14,509 bases of DNA, taken from contig DATJQB010000200.1 in assembly GCA_035506075.1 (NCBI GenBank), positions 1 to 14,509 on the forward strand. Direction: 5' to 3'. This DNA is from UBA9647 sp035506075. Its GTDB lineage: Bacteria > Bacteroidota > Ignavibacteria > UBA10030. The first letter of the stretch is position 1; each line of letters starts with the position of its first letter. The notes under the pieces are model-generated. The model made no database searches, was not told the DNA's origin, and saw only the letters and a list, made by a program, of their open reading frames with translations. The translations under genes and the position numbers were made by a program. Shown here one piece after another: positions 1 through 7,276 of this stretch.

Positions 1-1
1 C

Positions 2-43
2 ATCTTTGCCAGCAAGGGGAAAAGCATCGAAGAAGAGTTCTGA
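2..43 (+). CDS. C-terminal end of an upstream gene (partial)
   Basis: The window opens inside a reading frame that ends in TGA at 41-43. Only 13 residues are visible (IFASKGKSIEEEF), an acidic tail. A VWA-domain gene follows 67 bases later on the same strand. Such VWA genes often sit behind an AAA+ ATPase of the MoxR or magnesium-chelatase type, so that is a reasonable guess for this gene. It is an inference from context; the visible residues do not identify the family. Confidence 0.5.
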   Translation: MFASKGKSIEEEF

Positions 44-110
44 CGCTCCCCGCTGATCCCCAACAGGCAGCAAGGGACCTCGCATCTCAGGAATTTGACA
101 ACACGGTTAT

Positions 111-1220
111 TTGCACATGCGGATTCGATACAGCAAATGGACCCCCGGATCGATGACGGACGAACAGCGCCTCGAGTCGCTCATGTCCGTCTTCAGCTAT
201 CTTCTCATCCAGACGAGCGGCGACGTTGACGAAGCGCTGCAGTGGCTCCAGCAGCTCGCAGAGCAATACGGTCTCTTCGACAAATCCCTCTCGCTCGACG
301 ACCTCGTGAATAAGTTGAAAGAGCAGGGGTTGATTGAGGACGCGAAAGATGCTCACGTTTTGACGAGCCGCGGGGTACAGCGCATACGCCAGGACGCGTT
401 GCGGCATGTCTTCAGTTCGCTCAAGAAAGCTCCTGAAGGAGCGCACGAGACGCCGTACAGCGGAAAAGGGATCGACCGTTTGAGCGAGACAAAGAAATGG
501 TCGTTTGGCGATCAACCGACGAACATCGACATGACGTCGACGGTCACCAACGCCATGAAGCGCGACGGCATCGACGAGTTCAACCTCCGGGAGGAAGATC
601 TCGAAGTCTACGAGACAGAGCACACCACCAGCTGTGCAACGGTGATGATGCTTGACATCAGCCACAGCATGATCCTTTACGGTGAAGACAGGATCACGCC
701 GGCGAAGGAAGTCGCACTTGCTCTCTCGGAACTCATCCGCAGCAGATTTCCGAAGGACTACCTGTCGCTCGTCGTTTTCGGTGACGAGGCAAAGATCGTC
801 AGCCTCAATGAGCTCCCCTTTCTGAACGTCGGTCCGTACCATACCAACACGAGGGCCGGTCTTCAGCTGGCCCGCAGCCTGTTGCGCCGTTGCGGCAACG
901 TGAACAAACAAATCTTCATGATCACTGACGGCAAACCCTCAGCGATTTTTGACGACGCAGGCCGGTTGTACAAGAACTCATTCGGCCTTGATCCGCGGAT
1001 CGTGAACAAAACCCTCGATGAAGCGGTCCAGTGCCGGCGCGAGAAGATCGTTGTCAGCACGTTCATGGTCGCACGGGACCCCTATCTCATCAACTTCGTG
1101 GACGAGTTCACGAAAACCAACCAGGGGCGCGCCTACTATTCAGATCTGAACAAATTGGGCGAGTTCATTTTCGTGGATTATCTAAGAAATCGACGAAAAC
1201 GGTTCGCCGCCCAGCGTTGA
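111..1220 (+). CDS. von Willebrand factor A (VWA) domain protein
   Basis: This is a soluble protein of about 369 aa with an N-terminal helical region (roughly residues 15-110) and a C-terminal VWA domain (about 170-365). The metal-binding MIDAS is intact: DISHS at 182-186 gives D182, S184 and S186, a Thr lies in YHTNT near 245, and the acidic loop ITDG has D273. There is no signal peptide or membrane helix, so it probably acts in the cytosol. VWA proteins of this kind usually partner an AAA+ ATPase in assembly or remodelling; here that partner would be the truncated gene ending 67 bases upstream, which is inferred. The start is uncertain: TTG at 111 or ATG at 117 (MRIRYSKW), the latter being more natural. 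Neither has a strong Shine-Dalgarno sequence. The target or substrate is unknown. Confidence 0.85.
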   Translation: MHMRIRYSKWTPGSMTDEQRLESLMSVFSYLLIQTSGDVDEALQWLQQLAEQYGLFDKSLSLDDLVNKLKEQGLIEDAKDAHVLTSRGVQRIRQDALRHVFSSLKKAPEGAHETPYSGKGIDRLSETKKWSFGDQPTNIDMTSTVTNAMKRDGIDEFNLREEDLEVYETEHTTSCATVMMLDISHSMILYGEDRITPAKEVALALSELIRSRFPKDYLSLVVFGDEAKIVSLNELPFLNVGPYHTNTRAGLQLARSLLRRCGNVNKQIFMITDGKPSAIFDDAGRLYKNSFGLDPRIVNKTLDEAVQCRREKIVVSTFMVARDPYLINFVDEFTKTNQGRAYYSDLNKLGEFIFVDYLRNRRKRFAAQR

Positions 1221-1387
1221 CCAGCAGTATCTGCATTTGTCCCAACCTTTGCCCCCCCTTCTGTATTGCTGTTCTCCATTTAGTTTCTTAATCTTTCCGG
1301 GCGACACATGACATAGTTCCGTCGGTCTCGCAATCCTGCACCGTCCGCTTCGCGCGGAATACTCCATCCACCACACTTCAAAAGGCG

Positions 1388-4300
1388 ATGTGCCAGGAGT
1401 GTATGATCTCAAGCCGGTTACAACACCTTGTGCGGCTTCATCTCGCCGCACTGTTTGCAGCTGCCAGTCTTGTGACCTCCAGCGCATTCACCCAACCACT
1501 CTCTTTTCAGGAATCATGGCGATGGGGGCAGTTCACCACTGAGTCAGGACTCCCGTCGAATCACGTCTTCTGTTTTTGTGAGACAGAAAACAACACGCTC
1601 TGGGCGGGAACAGCCAGGGGCATCGCATGGTGCGACGGCTTTGCCTGGCATGCGATGGATACTACGAGGGGAATTCCAGCCGAGCATGTTTCCGTCATTG
1701 AATCATATCGTGGCGACTCTGTCTTCTGCATCATCGATGGCTCGCTGTACCTTGGCGACAAAGAGCATTTCAGATTGCTGATCAGCAAGAAGTCCAAGCT
1801 GAATGCCATTCAATCCGTCGCTGTCACCAACCAGAATGAAGTGCTTGTCCTCGGGAGCAGCGCCCTGTGCCGATGGCGACCGGATACGCTCATCATTCTC
1901 AAGCCACCGGCCATGCCGGTTTCAAAGGCGTCGAGGAACCTCTGGCGCACTTCCACAGGGACAATCTGGCTGAATACTGTCAAGGGCTTGTACCGGATGA
2001 CCGACCGCGGGTGGGCACTCGTCATGCCGATGAAGGAATTTCCCTGCGTCATCGTGAATGTGGTGGAGGACCTGCACGGCAACGGGGTGGCGGCGGTCGC
2101 TGAGCCACGGGAAGCGGTTGGCATTCGTGAGTGGTCGCGTGGAGGCATGGCTCATGTCGCCCCAACGGAGCAATCCGGCGGACAACTGGCAATGGATGTC
2201 TCCCCTTCCGGCGATGTCCTTGTGTTCTACGAAACAGGAGAAATCAGGCTGCGGCATAAGGGGGCCTGGAGCGCGATTGAACCGCGTCCCGAGCAGTTTG
2301 GCTCAACGCTGGCGATGAAATTTTCGAAAAACGGAGATCTGCGGCTGGGCACAGAGGCCGGTATTTTTCGATACCGGGTTGCCTCCTCACGCTGGACAAC
2401 CTGGGTTCACCCATTTGGTGACCCGAAGAATGGCGTTCACGAGATCACTCAGACTTCAGACGGTTCCATCTGGCTCGGCACGTTCGACGGACTCGAGATA
2501 CACCGGCCGAACGGCAGAATAACCTACGTGCCGACGATCCTCGGGACGAGGCTCAGGACTGTCACCGCAATCGCGGAAGACAAGGACAAGAACGTTTGGG
2601 TTGGGAGCGGTGCGAATTTCTCGGGCGTTTTCCGATGGGACGGGAAATCGTGGAAGCACTTCGGTGCAGCGCAGGGACTGATGGACGCGCAAATTCACAA
2701 GATCAGAAAGGATCGCCGGGGCGACCTCTGGTTTCTTGGCTTGGGTCCTCACTACGTTGACGCGATGAATCAGCCGGGTGCATTTCAATACAAAGACGGG
2801 GTGTTCCACCGGTGGAAGCCCGGAGACAGCCTGACGCCGGGGCTGATCAATGGGCGCGTCTACGCGTTTGCCGAGGGAAAAGACGGAGCCTACTGGTTTG
2901 GCACGCTCGGAGGAATCAGCCGGTTCAAAGCCGGAGCATGGACGCATTGGACAAAAGACCACGGGCTCCTCGCAAATAACGACAGAATTTATGCGCTTGT
3001 CATTGATTCAGCTGGACGAGTGTGGTTCTCGAACGTTGGCTCGGGACTGGGCACAATCTCCGAATCCGATTCTGTCCGGTATCTGACAACAACGGACGGT
3101 CTTATCAACAACTTCGTTTGGGACATCAAGATCGATGAAGCGGGAGCACTGTGGATCTCAACCGAGCGGGGGATGTCGTGTCTCAAGAATGATGTGTGGT
3201 CGAATTTCTCGGTCCGCAGCGGCCTGAGCACTCCGGTCCTCATGGATCTTCTTCCGACCAGGGATCGTGTATACGTAGGAAGCCCGGGCGCAGGAGTCAA
3301 TATTCTAAACCGCACGATTGTCTTGCCGCCGCCGCGTGTCGCCATTCTCAAACCTTCGTTTATCGGCTCGGCCGCATTGTTCACCGTCAGGGTCTATCCC
3401 CATCTTGATGACGTCGTATCGCACGACGCTGGTATTCGGTTCAGGATCGACGGCGGTCCCTGGGGCAACTGGACGACACAGCGGGAATTCCAGACAAGTG
3501 ATCTCGCGAGTGGAAACCACGTGATCGAGGTACAGGCCAAAGGTGGATTCGGAGATTTCTCACCGCTGGGCGAGTCCCTTGCATTTACCGTGGAGCCCGG
3601 GATCTTCGAACGCCCATCGGTCATCGTGTCCCTGATCCTCATTGCAGGATCTGTTTCAATTCTCATTGGCGCGTACATTCAACGGAAGCGCAACTACAGC
3701 AAGGCACTTCAGAAAAGCGACGAGCGTTTTCATCTCGTTGCGAATACGACGACAGATGTGATCTATGATTGGGACCTCGCGAACGGCGAACTCTGGATCA
3801 ACGACCCTGAACAATCGCTGATTACGGGCCCCCATCCGGACCTGCCGATTGCACGCGAGGCATGGATGGATCATGTGCATCCGGAAGACAGGGGCCGGCT
3901 CGAACAGGCGATGAACACGGCTGCCAACGACAAGCGTTCCGGCTGGCAATCCGAATACCGCTACCTCCGGACCGACGGAACGTACGGGCACATGCTTCAC
4001 CGCGGACACTTCGAGTTTGACAGCTCCGGAAAGCCTGTGCGCGCGCTCGGATCGATCATGGATATTTCTGAACGGAAGCAGGCAGAGGATCTCTCGCGGA
4101 GCATTTCGAAGCGCATTATTGAAGCACAGGAAAGCGAACGACGGCGCGTGTCGCGTGAGCTGCACGACAGCGTCAACCAGATCCTCGCATCCGTCAAGTT
4201 CCGGATCGAATCACTCGAGGAACAGCTGCCGCGCAAAAACGCAGAGATCCGCAGGGAAGCCCGGAAGACAAAGGTGCTGCTGAACAAGGTGATGTCCGAA

Positions 4301-4777
4301 ATCCGCCGAATCTCTCGAAACCTGCGCCCGGCAGAACTGGACGATCTGGGCATTCGTTCCGCTGTGCGCAGTCTCGCTGAAGAGTTCACCGAACGGACCG
4401 GCATTGCCACGCAAGTGCAGGAAGACTGGCCGGTGAGAACGATCGCTCCCGAAATCAGTGTCACGCTCTACCGCATTATACAGGAATCGCTGACAAACGT
4501 CGAAAAGCACGCAAAAGCGTCGCGCATCCGCATCAGCTGCATCGAATCCTCAAATGAAATCACGTGCAAGATTGAGGACAATGGTGTCGGCCTGCGTGCC
4601 GATGAGCAGATTAGAAACAGGGCCCGCGGCGACGGCCTCGGGCTCCTCGATATGCAGGAACGCCTGTCGTTTATCGGAGGGTCGATGGAGATCTCCTCGA
4701 AGCCGAAACGAGGCACACTCATCACCGTCCACATTCCGCTCAAGAAGATAGAGCAAACTCAAGCAGAACACTCATGA
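1388..4777 (+). CDS. Membrane sensor histidine kinase: Reg_prop propeller, Y_Y_Y-like, PAS, HisKA_3, HATPase
   Basis: This is a 1129-aa sensor kinase (1124 aa if ATG 1403 is used). A basic then hydrophobic N-terminus (about residues 6-35) looks like a signal peptide. Residues 45-660 carry repeated propeller blades of the two-component-regulator type (TLWAGTARG, SIWLGTFDG, AYWFGTLGG, ALWISTERG). A Y_Y_Y-like beta domain follows (about 665-740), then one membrane helix (743-765). In the cytosol come a PAS domain (777-897, ending DISERKQ), a HisKA_3 dimerisation helix with the H-box ERRRVSRELHDS (phosphoacceptor His926), and an ATPase domain with N-box Asn1037, D1064-N-G and GLGLLDMQER. All key kinase residues are present. 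It should sense a ligand outside the inner membrane, phosphorylate itself, and pass the phosphate to the regulator encoded next, whose ATG overlaps its stop codon. The ligand is unknown. Confidence 0.93.
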   Translation: MCQECMISSRLQHLVRLHLAALFAAASLVTSSAFTQPLSFQESWRWGQFTTESGLPSNHVFCFCETENNTLWAGTARGIAWCDGFAWHAMDTTRGIPAEHVSVIESYRGDSVFCIIDGSLYLGDKEHFRLLISKKSKLNAIQSVAVTNQNEVLVLGSSALCRWRPDTLIILKPPAMPVSKASRNLWRTSTGTIWLNTVKGLYRMTDRGWALVMPMKEFPCVIVNVVEDLHGNGVAAVAEPREAVGIREWSRGGMAHVAPTEQSGGQLAMDVSPSGDVLVFYETGEIRLRHKGAWSAIEPRPEQFGSTLAMKFSKNGDLRLGTEAGIFRYRVASSRWTTWVHPFGDPKNGVHEITQTSDGSIWLGTFDGLEIHRPNGRITYVPTILGTRLRTVTAIAEDKDKNVWVGSGANFSGVFRWDGKSWKHFGAAQGLMDAQIHKIRKDRRGDLWFLGLGPHYVDAMNQPGAFQYKDGVFHRWKPGDSLTPGLINGRVYAFAEGKDGAYWFGTLGGISRFKAGAWTHWTKDHGLLANNDRIYALVIDSAGRVWFSNVGSGLGTISESDSVRYLTTTDGLINNFVWDIKIDEAGALWISTERGMSCLKNDVWSNFSVRSGLSTPVLMDLLPTRDRVYVGSPGAGVNILNRTIVLPPPRVAILKPSFIGSAALFTVRVYPHLDDVVSHDAGIRFRIDGGPWGNWTTQREFQTSDLASGNHVIEVQAKGGFGDFSPLGESLAFTVEPGIFERPSVIVSLILIAGSVSILIGAYIQRKRNYSKALQKSDERFHLVANTTTDVIYDWDLANGELWINDPEQSLITGPHPDLPIAREAWMDHVHPEDRGRLEQAMNTAANDKRSGWQSEYRYLRTDGTYGHMLHRGHFEFDSSGKPVRALGSIMDISERKQAEDLSRSISKRIIEAQESERRRVSRELHDSVNQILASVKFRIESLEEQLPRKNAEIRREARKTKVLLNKVMSEIRRISRNLRPAELDDLGIRSAVRSLAEEFTERTGIATQVQEDWPVRTIAPEISVTLYRIIQESLTNVEKHAKASRIRISCIESSNEITCKIEDNGVGLRADEQIRNRARGDGLGLLDMQERLSFIGGSMEISSKPKRGTLITVHIPLKKIEQTQAEHS
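1395..1399 (+). promoter_or_regulatory. Candidate ribosome binding site AGGAG for the ATG at 1403
   Basis: AGGAG lies three bases before the ATG at 1403. The spacing is short. Starting at 1403 gives a cleaner signal peptide (MISSRLQ...) than the ATG at 1388, so this site bears on the choice of kinase start. The ATG at 1388 has only a weak AAAGG before it. Confidence 0.35.
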
Positions 4778-5439
4778 AGAAAACCCCGCATCAGAAGATC
4801 AGACTCCTCCTCGTCGATGACCACCCGATCGTCCGCGAAGGAATCAAATCCGGACTCGCCAAGAAGAACAATATCACAATCGTGGGTGAAGCTGCATCCG
4901 GCGAAGAGGCGATCATCAAGGCGAAGAAACTTGCACCAGACGTGATCCTCATGGACATCAATATGCCCGGCATGAGCGGCCTTGAAGCATCGCGGCGGCT
5001 GCGGAAGATTGTGCCGATGTCGAAAATCCTGGCCCTGACGATGCACGAAAACCGGGAATATGTTCTGCAGATGAGCGAGTTGGGAGCGCGGGGCTACGTC
5101 TTCAAAGACTCCTCCCCTTCGGAGTTGTTCCACGCCATTGAGGTCGTGCACGCGGGAGAGTTCTTCTTCAGCCCAAAAGCATCACAACAGCTGCTGAAGG
5201 CGTTTCTGAAAGACGAACCGAGGCCAACCCGCGACGATATCACGCTCTCCCACCGCGAGCAGGATGTACTCCAGCTCATTGCCGAGGGGTGCAAGACGAA
5301 AGAGATCGCAAGGCGGCTTGGCGTCACAGACCGGACAGTCGAAACCTATCGAAGAAGATTGATGATCAAACTCTCCGTCCACTCCGTGGCGGAGCTTATC
5401 AAGCTTGCAATATCCAAAGGGCTTGTCAAGTTGGAATGA
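4774..5439 (+). CDS. NarL/FixJ-family response regulator
   Basis: This 221-aa regulator has an N-terminal receiver (about 8-125) with the acidic pair D15-D16, phosphoacceptor D61 (LMDINMPGMSG), T89 and K111. A C-terminal LuxR-type helix-turn-helix (157-221) contains LSHREQDVLQLIAEG and KEIARRLGV. Everything needed for phosphorylation-dependent DNA binding is in place. Its ATG overlaps the stop of the kinase gene in an ATGA junction, so the two are almost certainly a cognate, co-translated pair. LuxR-type regulators commonly bind short palindromes as dimers. The 20-bp palindrome 200 bases downstream, repeated 1 kb further on, is a candidate operator; that assignment is inferred. Confidence 0.95.
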   Translation: MKKTPHQKIRLLLVDDHPIVREGIKSGLAKKNNITIVGEAASGEEAIIKAKKLAPDVILMDINMPGMSGLEASRRLRKIVPMSKILALTMHENREYVLQMSELGARGYVFKDSSPSELFHAIEVVHAGEFFFSPKASQQLLKAFLKDEPRPTRDDITLSHREQDVLQLIAEGCKTKEIARRLGVTDRTVETYRRRLMIKLSVHSVAELIKLAISKGLVKLE

Positions 5440-5472
5440 TGAACGTCTGAAATTTCCCGCAAGACCCGGAAT

Positions 5473-5492
5473 GGCGTGCTCGCGAACACGCC
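5473..5492 (+). terminator. Possible hairpin downstream of the response regulator
   Basis: GGCGTG at 5473-5478 pairs with CACGCC at 5487-5492 across an 8-base loop, 34 bases after the regulator's stop. There is no run of T after it, so it is not a standard intrinsic terminator; it may only be a weak 3'-end structure. Between 5440 and 5741 no gene is supported. The rest of that gap holds the direct repeat at 5602-5631 and the regulatory element at 5634-5709. Confidence 0.3.
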
Positions 5493-5601
5493 CCCATCCA
5501 TTGCAAGCTCTTTCATGGTGACGTTGACCGATCTCGTTCTCCACAACCGGGTTTGCCGCGAACGGTGAATGGATCACCGGTCCAGTTCCTCCACAGTCTC
5601 A

Positions 5602-5631
5602 TTCCGCAATACTACCCCAACGTTCCGCAAT
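5602..5631 (+). repeat. Tandem 9-bp direct repeat TTCCGCAAT, 21-bp period
   Basis: TTCCGCAAT occurs at 5602-5610 and again at 5623-5631. The 21-bp period is two helical turns, so both copies face the same side of the DNA, and the second ends just before the palindrome at 5636. It may be an additional protein-binding site. The second regulatory element near 6641 has no equivalent. Confidence 0.4.
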
Positions 5632-5633
5632 TA

Positions 5634-5709
5634 CTTGTACGTACTTCTACGTACATGATCCGTGTCGGTACTAGTACGAATTGACTTTGTGGATTGGGTT
5701 GACGTGCTT
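5634..5709 (+). promoter_or_regulatory. Composite operator/promoter, copy A (upstream of the DUF4180 gene)
   Basis: The element has three parts. First is a perfect palindrome, TGTACGTA (5636-5643), CTTC, TACGTACA (5648-5655). Next is a GTAC-rich site with the self-complementary GTACTAGTAC (5668-5677), running into GAATTGAC (5678-5685). Last is a promoter-like core with TTGACT (5682-5687) as a possible -35 box and CGTGCTT (5703-5709) where a -10 box would be. The 52 bases 5634-5685 match 6641-6692 at 41 positions with no gap, and CGTGCTT recurs at the same offset. The element lies 33 bases before the ATG at 5742. The -10 region is a poor sigma-70 match, which fits an activator-dependent promoter or another sigma factor. 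The regulator is not proven; the NarL-type regulator encoded just upstream is the nearest candidate. Confidence 0.7.
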
Positions 5710-5731
5710 GGGGGCAGAGTGTTGTGTCGTC

Positions 5732-5737
5732 AAGGAG
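5732..5737 (+). promoter_or_regulatory. Ribosome binding site AAGGAG fixing the start at 5742
   Basis: AAGGAG lies four bases before the ATG at 5742. It favours that codon over the in-frame GTG at 5724, which would lie upstream of this site. Confidence 0.7.
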
Positions 5738-5741
5738 ATTC

Positions 5742-6110
5742 ATGAAATCGTTTGATGTTCGGCTCATTGAAAAGAAGAATCGCCGGTTTGTCGAAGCTCT
5801 GGGGAGAATCGACCACCTCGAATGCGAGAAGGACGTTGTAGATCTTCTGAGCGTCTGTTCGCAGTTCAAAGCTGAACGGATCCTTCTGCACGGTAACATC
5901 TTCACAGAGAAATTTTTCGATTTAAAGTCGGGGCAGGCCGGCATGGTGGTCCAGAAACTTGTCAACTATCAGATCAAGACAGCCGCGCTGCTGACACCCG
6001 ACCAGGTGCGCGGTAAATTCGGGGAGTTCGTTGTCGAAACGAATCACGGTCACCATTTCCGTGTATTCTTCGATCGACAGTCGGCCGAAACGTGGCTGGT
6101 TGCCGATTGA
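5742..6110 (+). CDS. DUF4180 domain protein
   Basis: This is a 122-aa soluble protein spanning a single DUF4180 domain. The recognisable signature is an N-terminal strand pair, EKDVVDLLSVC (29-39), RILLHGNIFTEKFFDLKSGQAG (46-67), QKLVNYQIKTA (71-81) and a C-terminal segment FGEFVVETNHGHHFRVFF (93-110). These match my memory of the family well. DUF4180 has no assigned biochemical function; the alternating strand/helix pattern recalls STAS-like folds, but that is only an impression. It is the first gene behind regulatory element A, and the next gene starts one base after its stop, so the two are probably co-translated. There are no obvious catalytic residues, signal peptide or membrane helix. 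Confidence 0.85.
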   Translation: MKSFDVRLIEKKNRRFVEALGRIDHLECEKDVVDLLSVCSQFKAERILLHGNIFTEKFFDLKSGQAGMVVQKLVNYQIKTAALLTPDQVRGKFGEFVVETNHGHHFRVFFDRQSAETWLVAD

Positions 6111-6111
6111 A

Positions 6112-6411
6112 ATGTTCTCCCATGGCCGCTCCAGTACGGACAAAGCACGTATGACAGTACATCCAGATGGACCATCAGACCAGGACCTTATCCAATTGAT
6201 TGAGGTGTTTTCCGGCGACCAGGATCTGCTGAGCTGGTTCTTTTCCCTGCAACAAATGAGCGACGCCGTCCGCCAAAGCCACTTGAGCAGCATGGCTGAC
6301 GGTATGCGTACAACACATGAGAGACCAGAGCTCATCTCGGTCGTTGAATCGCTTAAATCTCCACTCGTTTTTGCCTCCGCTGTGCGGACAATCGAGTCGA
6401 TCCGCCCCTAG
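6112..6411 (+). CDS. Hypothetical protein coupled to the DUF4180 gene
   Basis: This is a 99-aa reading frame whose ATG comes one base after the DUF4180 stop (TGA-A-ATG). That suggests translational coupling; there is no clear Shine-Dalgarno sequence. A second in-frame ATG at 6151 (MTVHPDG) would give 86 aa. The first ~17 residues are polar, and the rest looks mainly helical and amphipathic (DLIQLIEVFSGDQDLLSWFF, then SPLVFASAVRTIESI). I do not recognise a family. Third-position base choice resembles the neighbouring genes, which favours a real gene. Given the arrangement it may be a partner of the DUF4180 protein; this is inferred only from position. Confidence 0.6.
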   Translation: MFSHGRSSTDKARMTVHPDGPSDQDLIQLIEVFSGDQDLLSWFFSLQQMSDAVRQSHLSSMADGMRTTHERPELISVVESLKSPLVFASAVRTIESIRP

Positions 6412-6442
6412 ACCCGCTCCATCAGTTGATGTTGTATTTCAG

Positions 6443-6459
6443 AAGACGCCTTGCGTCTT
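6443..6459 (+). terminator. Possible terminator hairpin after the 99-aa gene
   Basis: AAGACGC (6443-6449) pairs perfectly with GCGTCTT (6453-6459) over a 3-base loop, about 30 bases past the stop at 6411. The stem is compact, but the following bases (GTCAGAAG) lack a T-run. It could mark the 3' end of the element-A transcript. Confidence 0.35.
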
Positions 6460-6640
6460 GTCAGAAGCTCCCCGAAGGCCTGCCTACCCGAGGTGTGCTC
6501 ATGAGAAGGATCCGTCCAAAGGACTCCCCAAAGGGAACCCTTCGTACTCTGACGGGAGAAGATCTCATGAATTCCCGAGTGAAAAGTCTTTGATAGTACT
6601 CGAGTTGTGTCTTTCCAGAAGTGGCAACAGCATGCACACA
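6460..6640 (+). other. Gap with no supported gene; one 30-codon ORF
   Basis: The gene-free stretch from 6412 to 6790 holds the hairpin at 6443, this segment, and regulatory element B from 6641. The only reading frame with a plausible start here is ATG 6501 to TGA 6593 (30 aa, basic: MRRIRPKDSPKG...). GAGGTG sits five bases before its ATG. I cannot tell whether it is a real small protein, a remnant or chance. Longer open frames across this segment run through the palindromic element and look random. Confidence 0.3.
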
Positions 6641-6716
6641 CTTGTACGTATTTCTACGTACAACCAATTTGTACGTAATAGTACGAATTGACATTTCATC
6701 ATTCCTTTCCGTGCTT
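6641..6716 (+). promoter_or_regulatory. Composite operator/promoter, copy B (upstream of the membrane-protein operon)
   Basis: This is the second copy of the element, 1007 bases after copy A. The palindrome is TGTACGTA (6643-6650), TTTC, TACGTACA (6655-6662). The second site reads GTACGTAATAGTACG (6671-6685) and runs into GAATTGAC (6685-6692). A promoter-like core follows: TTGACA (6689-6694), 17 bases, then TGCTTT (6712-6717), with CGTGCTT at 6710-6716. Spacing of every conserved part equals copy A, while the bases between parts differ freely. That is the pattern of selected binding sites rather than a recent duplication. It lies 74 bases before the ATG at 6791. Confidence 0.7.
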
Positions 6717-6790
6717 TGATTTGAACCACGCATCGTTCGGCGGCGCTCCATCATCGGAGGACAGACCGCACTCATTGCCTTAGCACCGGA

Positions 6791-7207
6791 ATGGACGAAA
6801 CAAAGCCAAACGTAACAACTCATCATCCCCTCGTGAACAAACCGAGCATGGCGCAGACTGCTACACTTGAGCTCAACTACCTGTCGTACGATTCGTACGT
6901 GAGGCTCTGTTCCATCATCGGCATCTACGTCGGCTTTGCCGCTTCGTTTCTGTTTTTTGTGCTCGACCTCCTTGGCATGAACGCCTCCATCCACCTGGGA
7001 TTCTTTTCCCTGCCCGACATTTGGAGCGGCGTCGTGGTTCTTTTTGTCGGTCCTTTTGTGTCTTGGATCATCGCTGCTGTTGGAGGAGTGTTCACATACA
7101 GGCTATTCGTCTGTGCGCTTAAAAAATATTCCGGCTTGAGCCTGACCGGTGATTGGCTGGTGAAGAAAGAGAACAGTACGCCGCCTGATGACACGGCTCA
7201 GGTCTGA
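6791..7207 (+). CDS. Small membrane protein, two predicted helices, unknown family
   Basis: This is a 138-aa protein and the first gene behind regulatory element B. A polar N-terminus of about 35 residues precedes two hydrophobic segments, about 40-62 (SIIGIYVGFAASFLFFVLDL) and about 79-105 (VVVLFVGPFVSWIIAAVGGV), joined by a short loop. A polar tail ends in KKENSTPPDDTAQV. Both ends should lie on the same side of the inner membrane, probably the cytosol. I do not recognise the family and see no catalytic motif. ATG 6791 lacks a strong ribosome site; ATG 6848 (MAQTATLELNY) is an alternative that keeps both helices. The next gene starts 69 bases downstream, so it likely leads a polycistronic unit and could anchor or sense for the soluble proteins encoded after it. 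Confidence 0.7.
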   Translation: MDETKPNVTTHHPLVNKPSMAQTATLELNYLSYDSYVRLCSIIGIYVGFAASFLFFVLDLLGMNASIHLGFFSLPDIWSGVVVLFVGPFVSWIIAAVGGVFTYRLFVCALKKYSGLSLTGDWLVKKENSTPPDDTAQV

Positions 7208-7265
7208 AGACGGCACCCGGTACCGGCGGCGTGGAACCCTAAGAAGAAGAAACGATTGTTCGACC

Positions 7266-7270
7266 AGGAG
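7266..7270 (+). promoter_or_regulatory. Ribosome binding site AGGAG fixing the start at 7277
   Basis: AGGAG ends six bases before ATG 7277, a good spacing. It abuts ATG 7271 directly and lies downstream of the possible TTG at 7256, so 7277 (MSYPEE) is the preferred start. Confidence 0.65.
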
Positions 7271-7276
7271 ATGTGC

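Noticed and set aside
87..911. Long minus-strand ORF (274 aa) opposite the VWA gene
   Set aside because: The + strand frame encodes a VWA domain with an intact MIDAS. The minus frame shows no recognisable domain and is a shadow of high-GC codon bias.
6317..6691. 124-aa + strand ORF across the gap
   Set aside because: It overlaps the 99-aa gene in another frame, runs through regulatory element B, and has a Ser/Pro/Arg-rich composition typical of non-coding frames.
6884..6902. CGTACG-rich palindromic sequence resembling the operator half-sites
   Set aside because: It lies inside the coding region of the membrane protein (codons for YDSYVR), lacks the N4-spaced TGTACGTA/TACGTACA arms, and has no GAATTGAC part.
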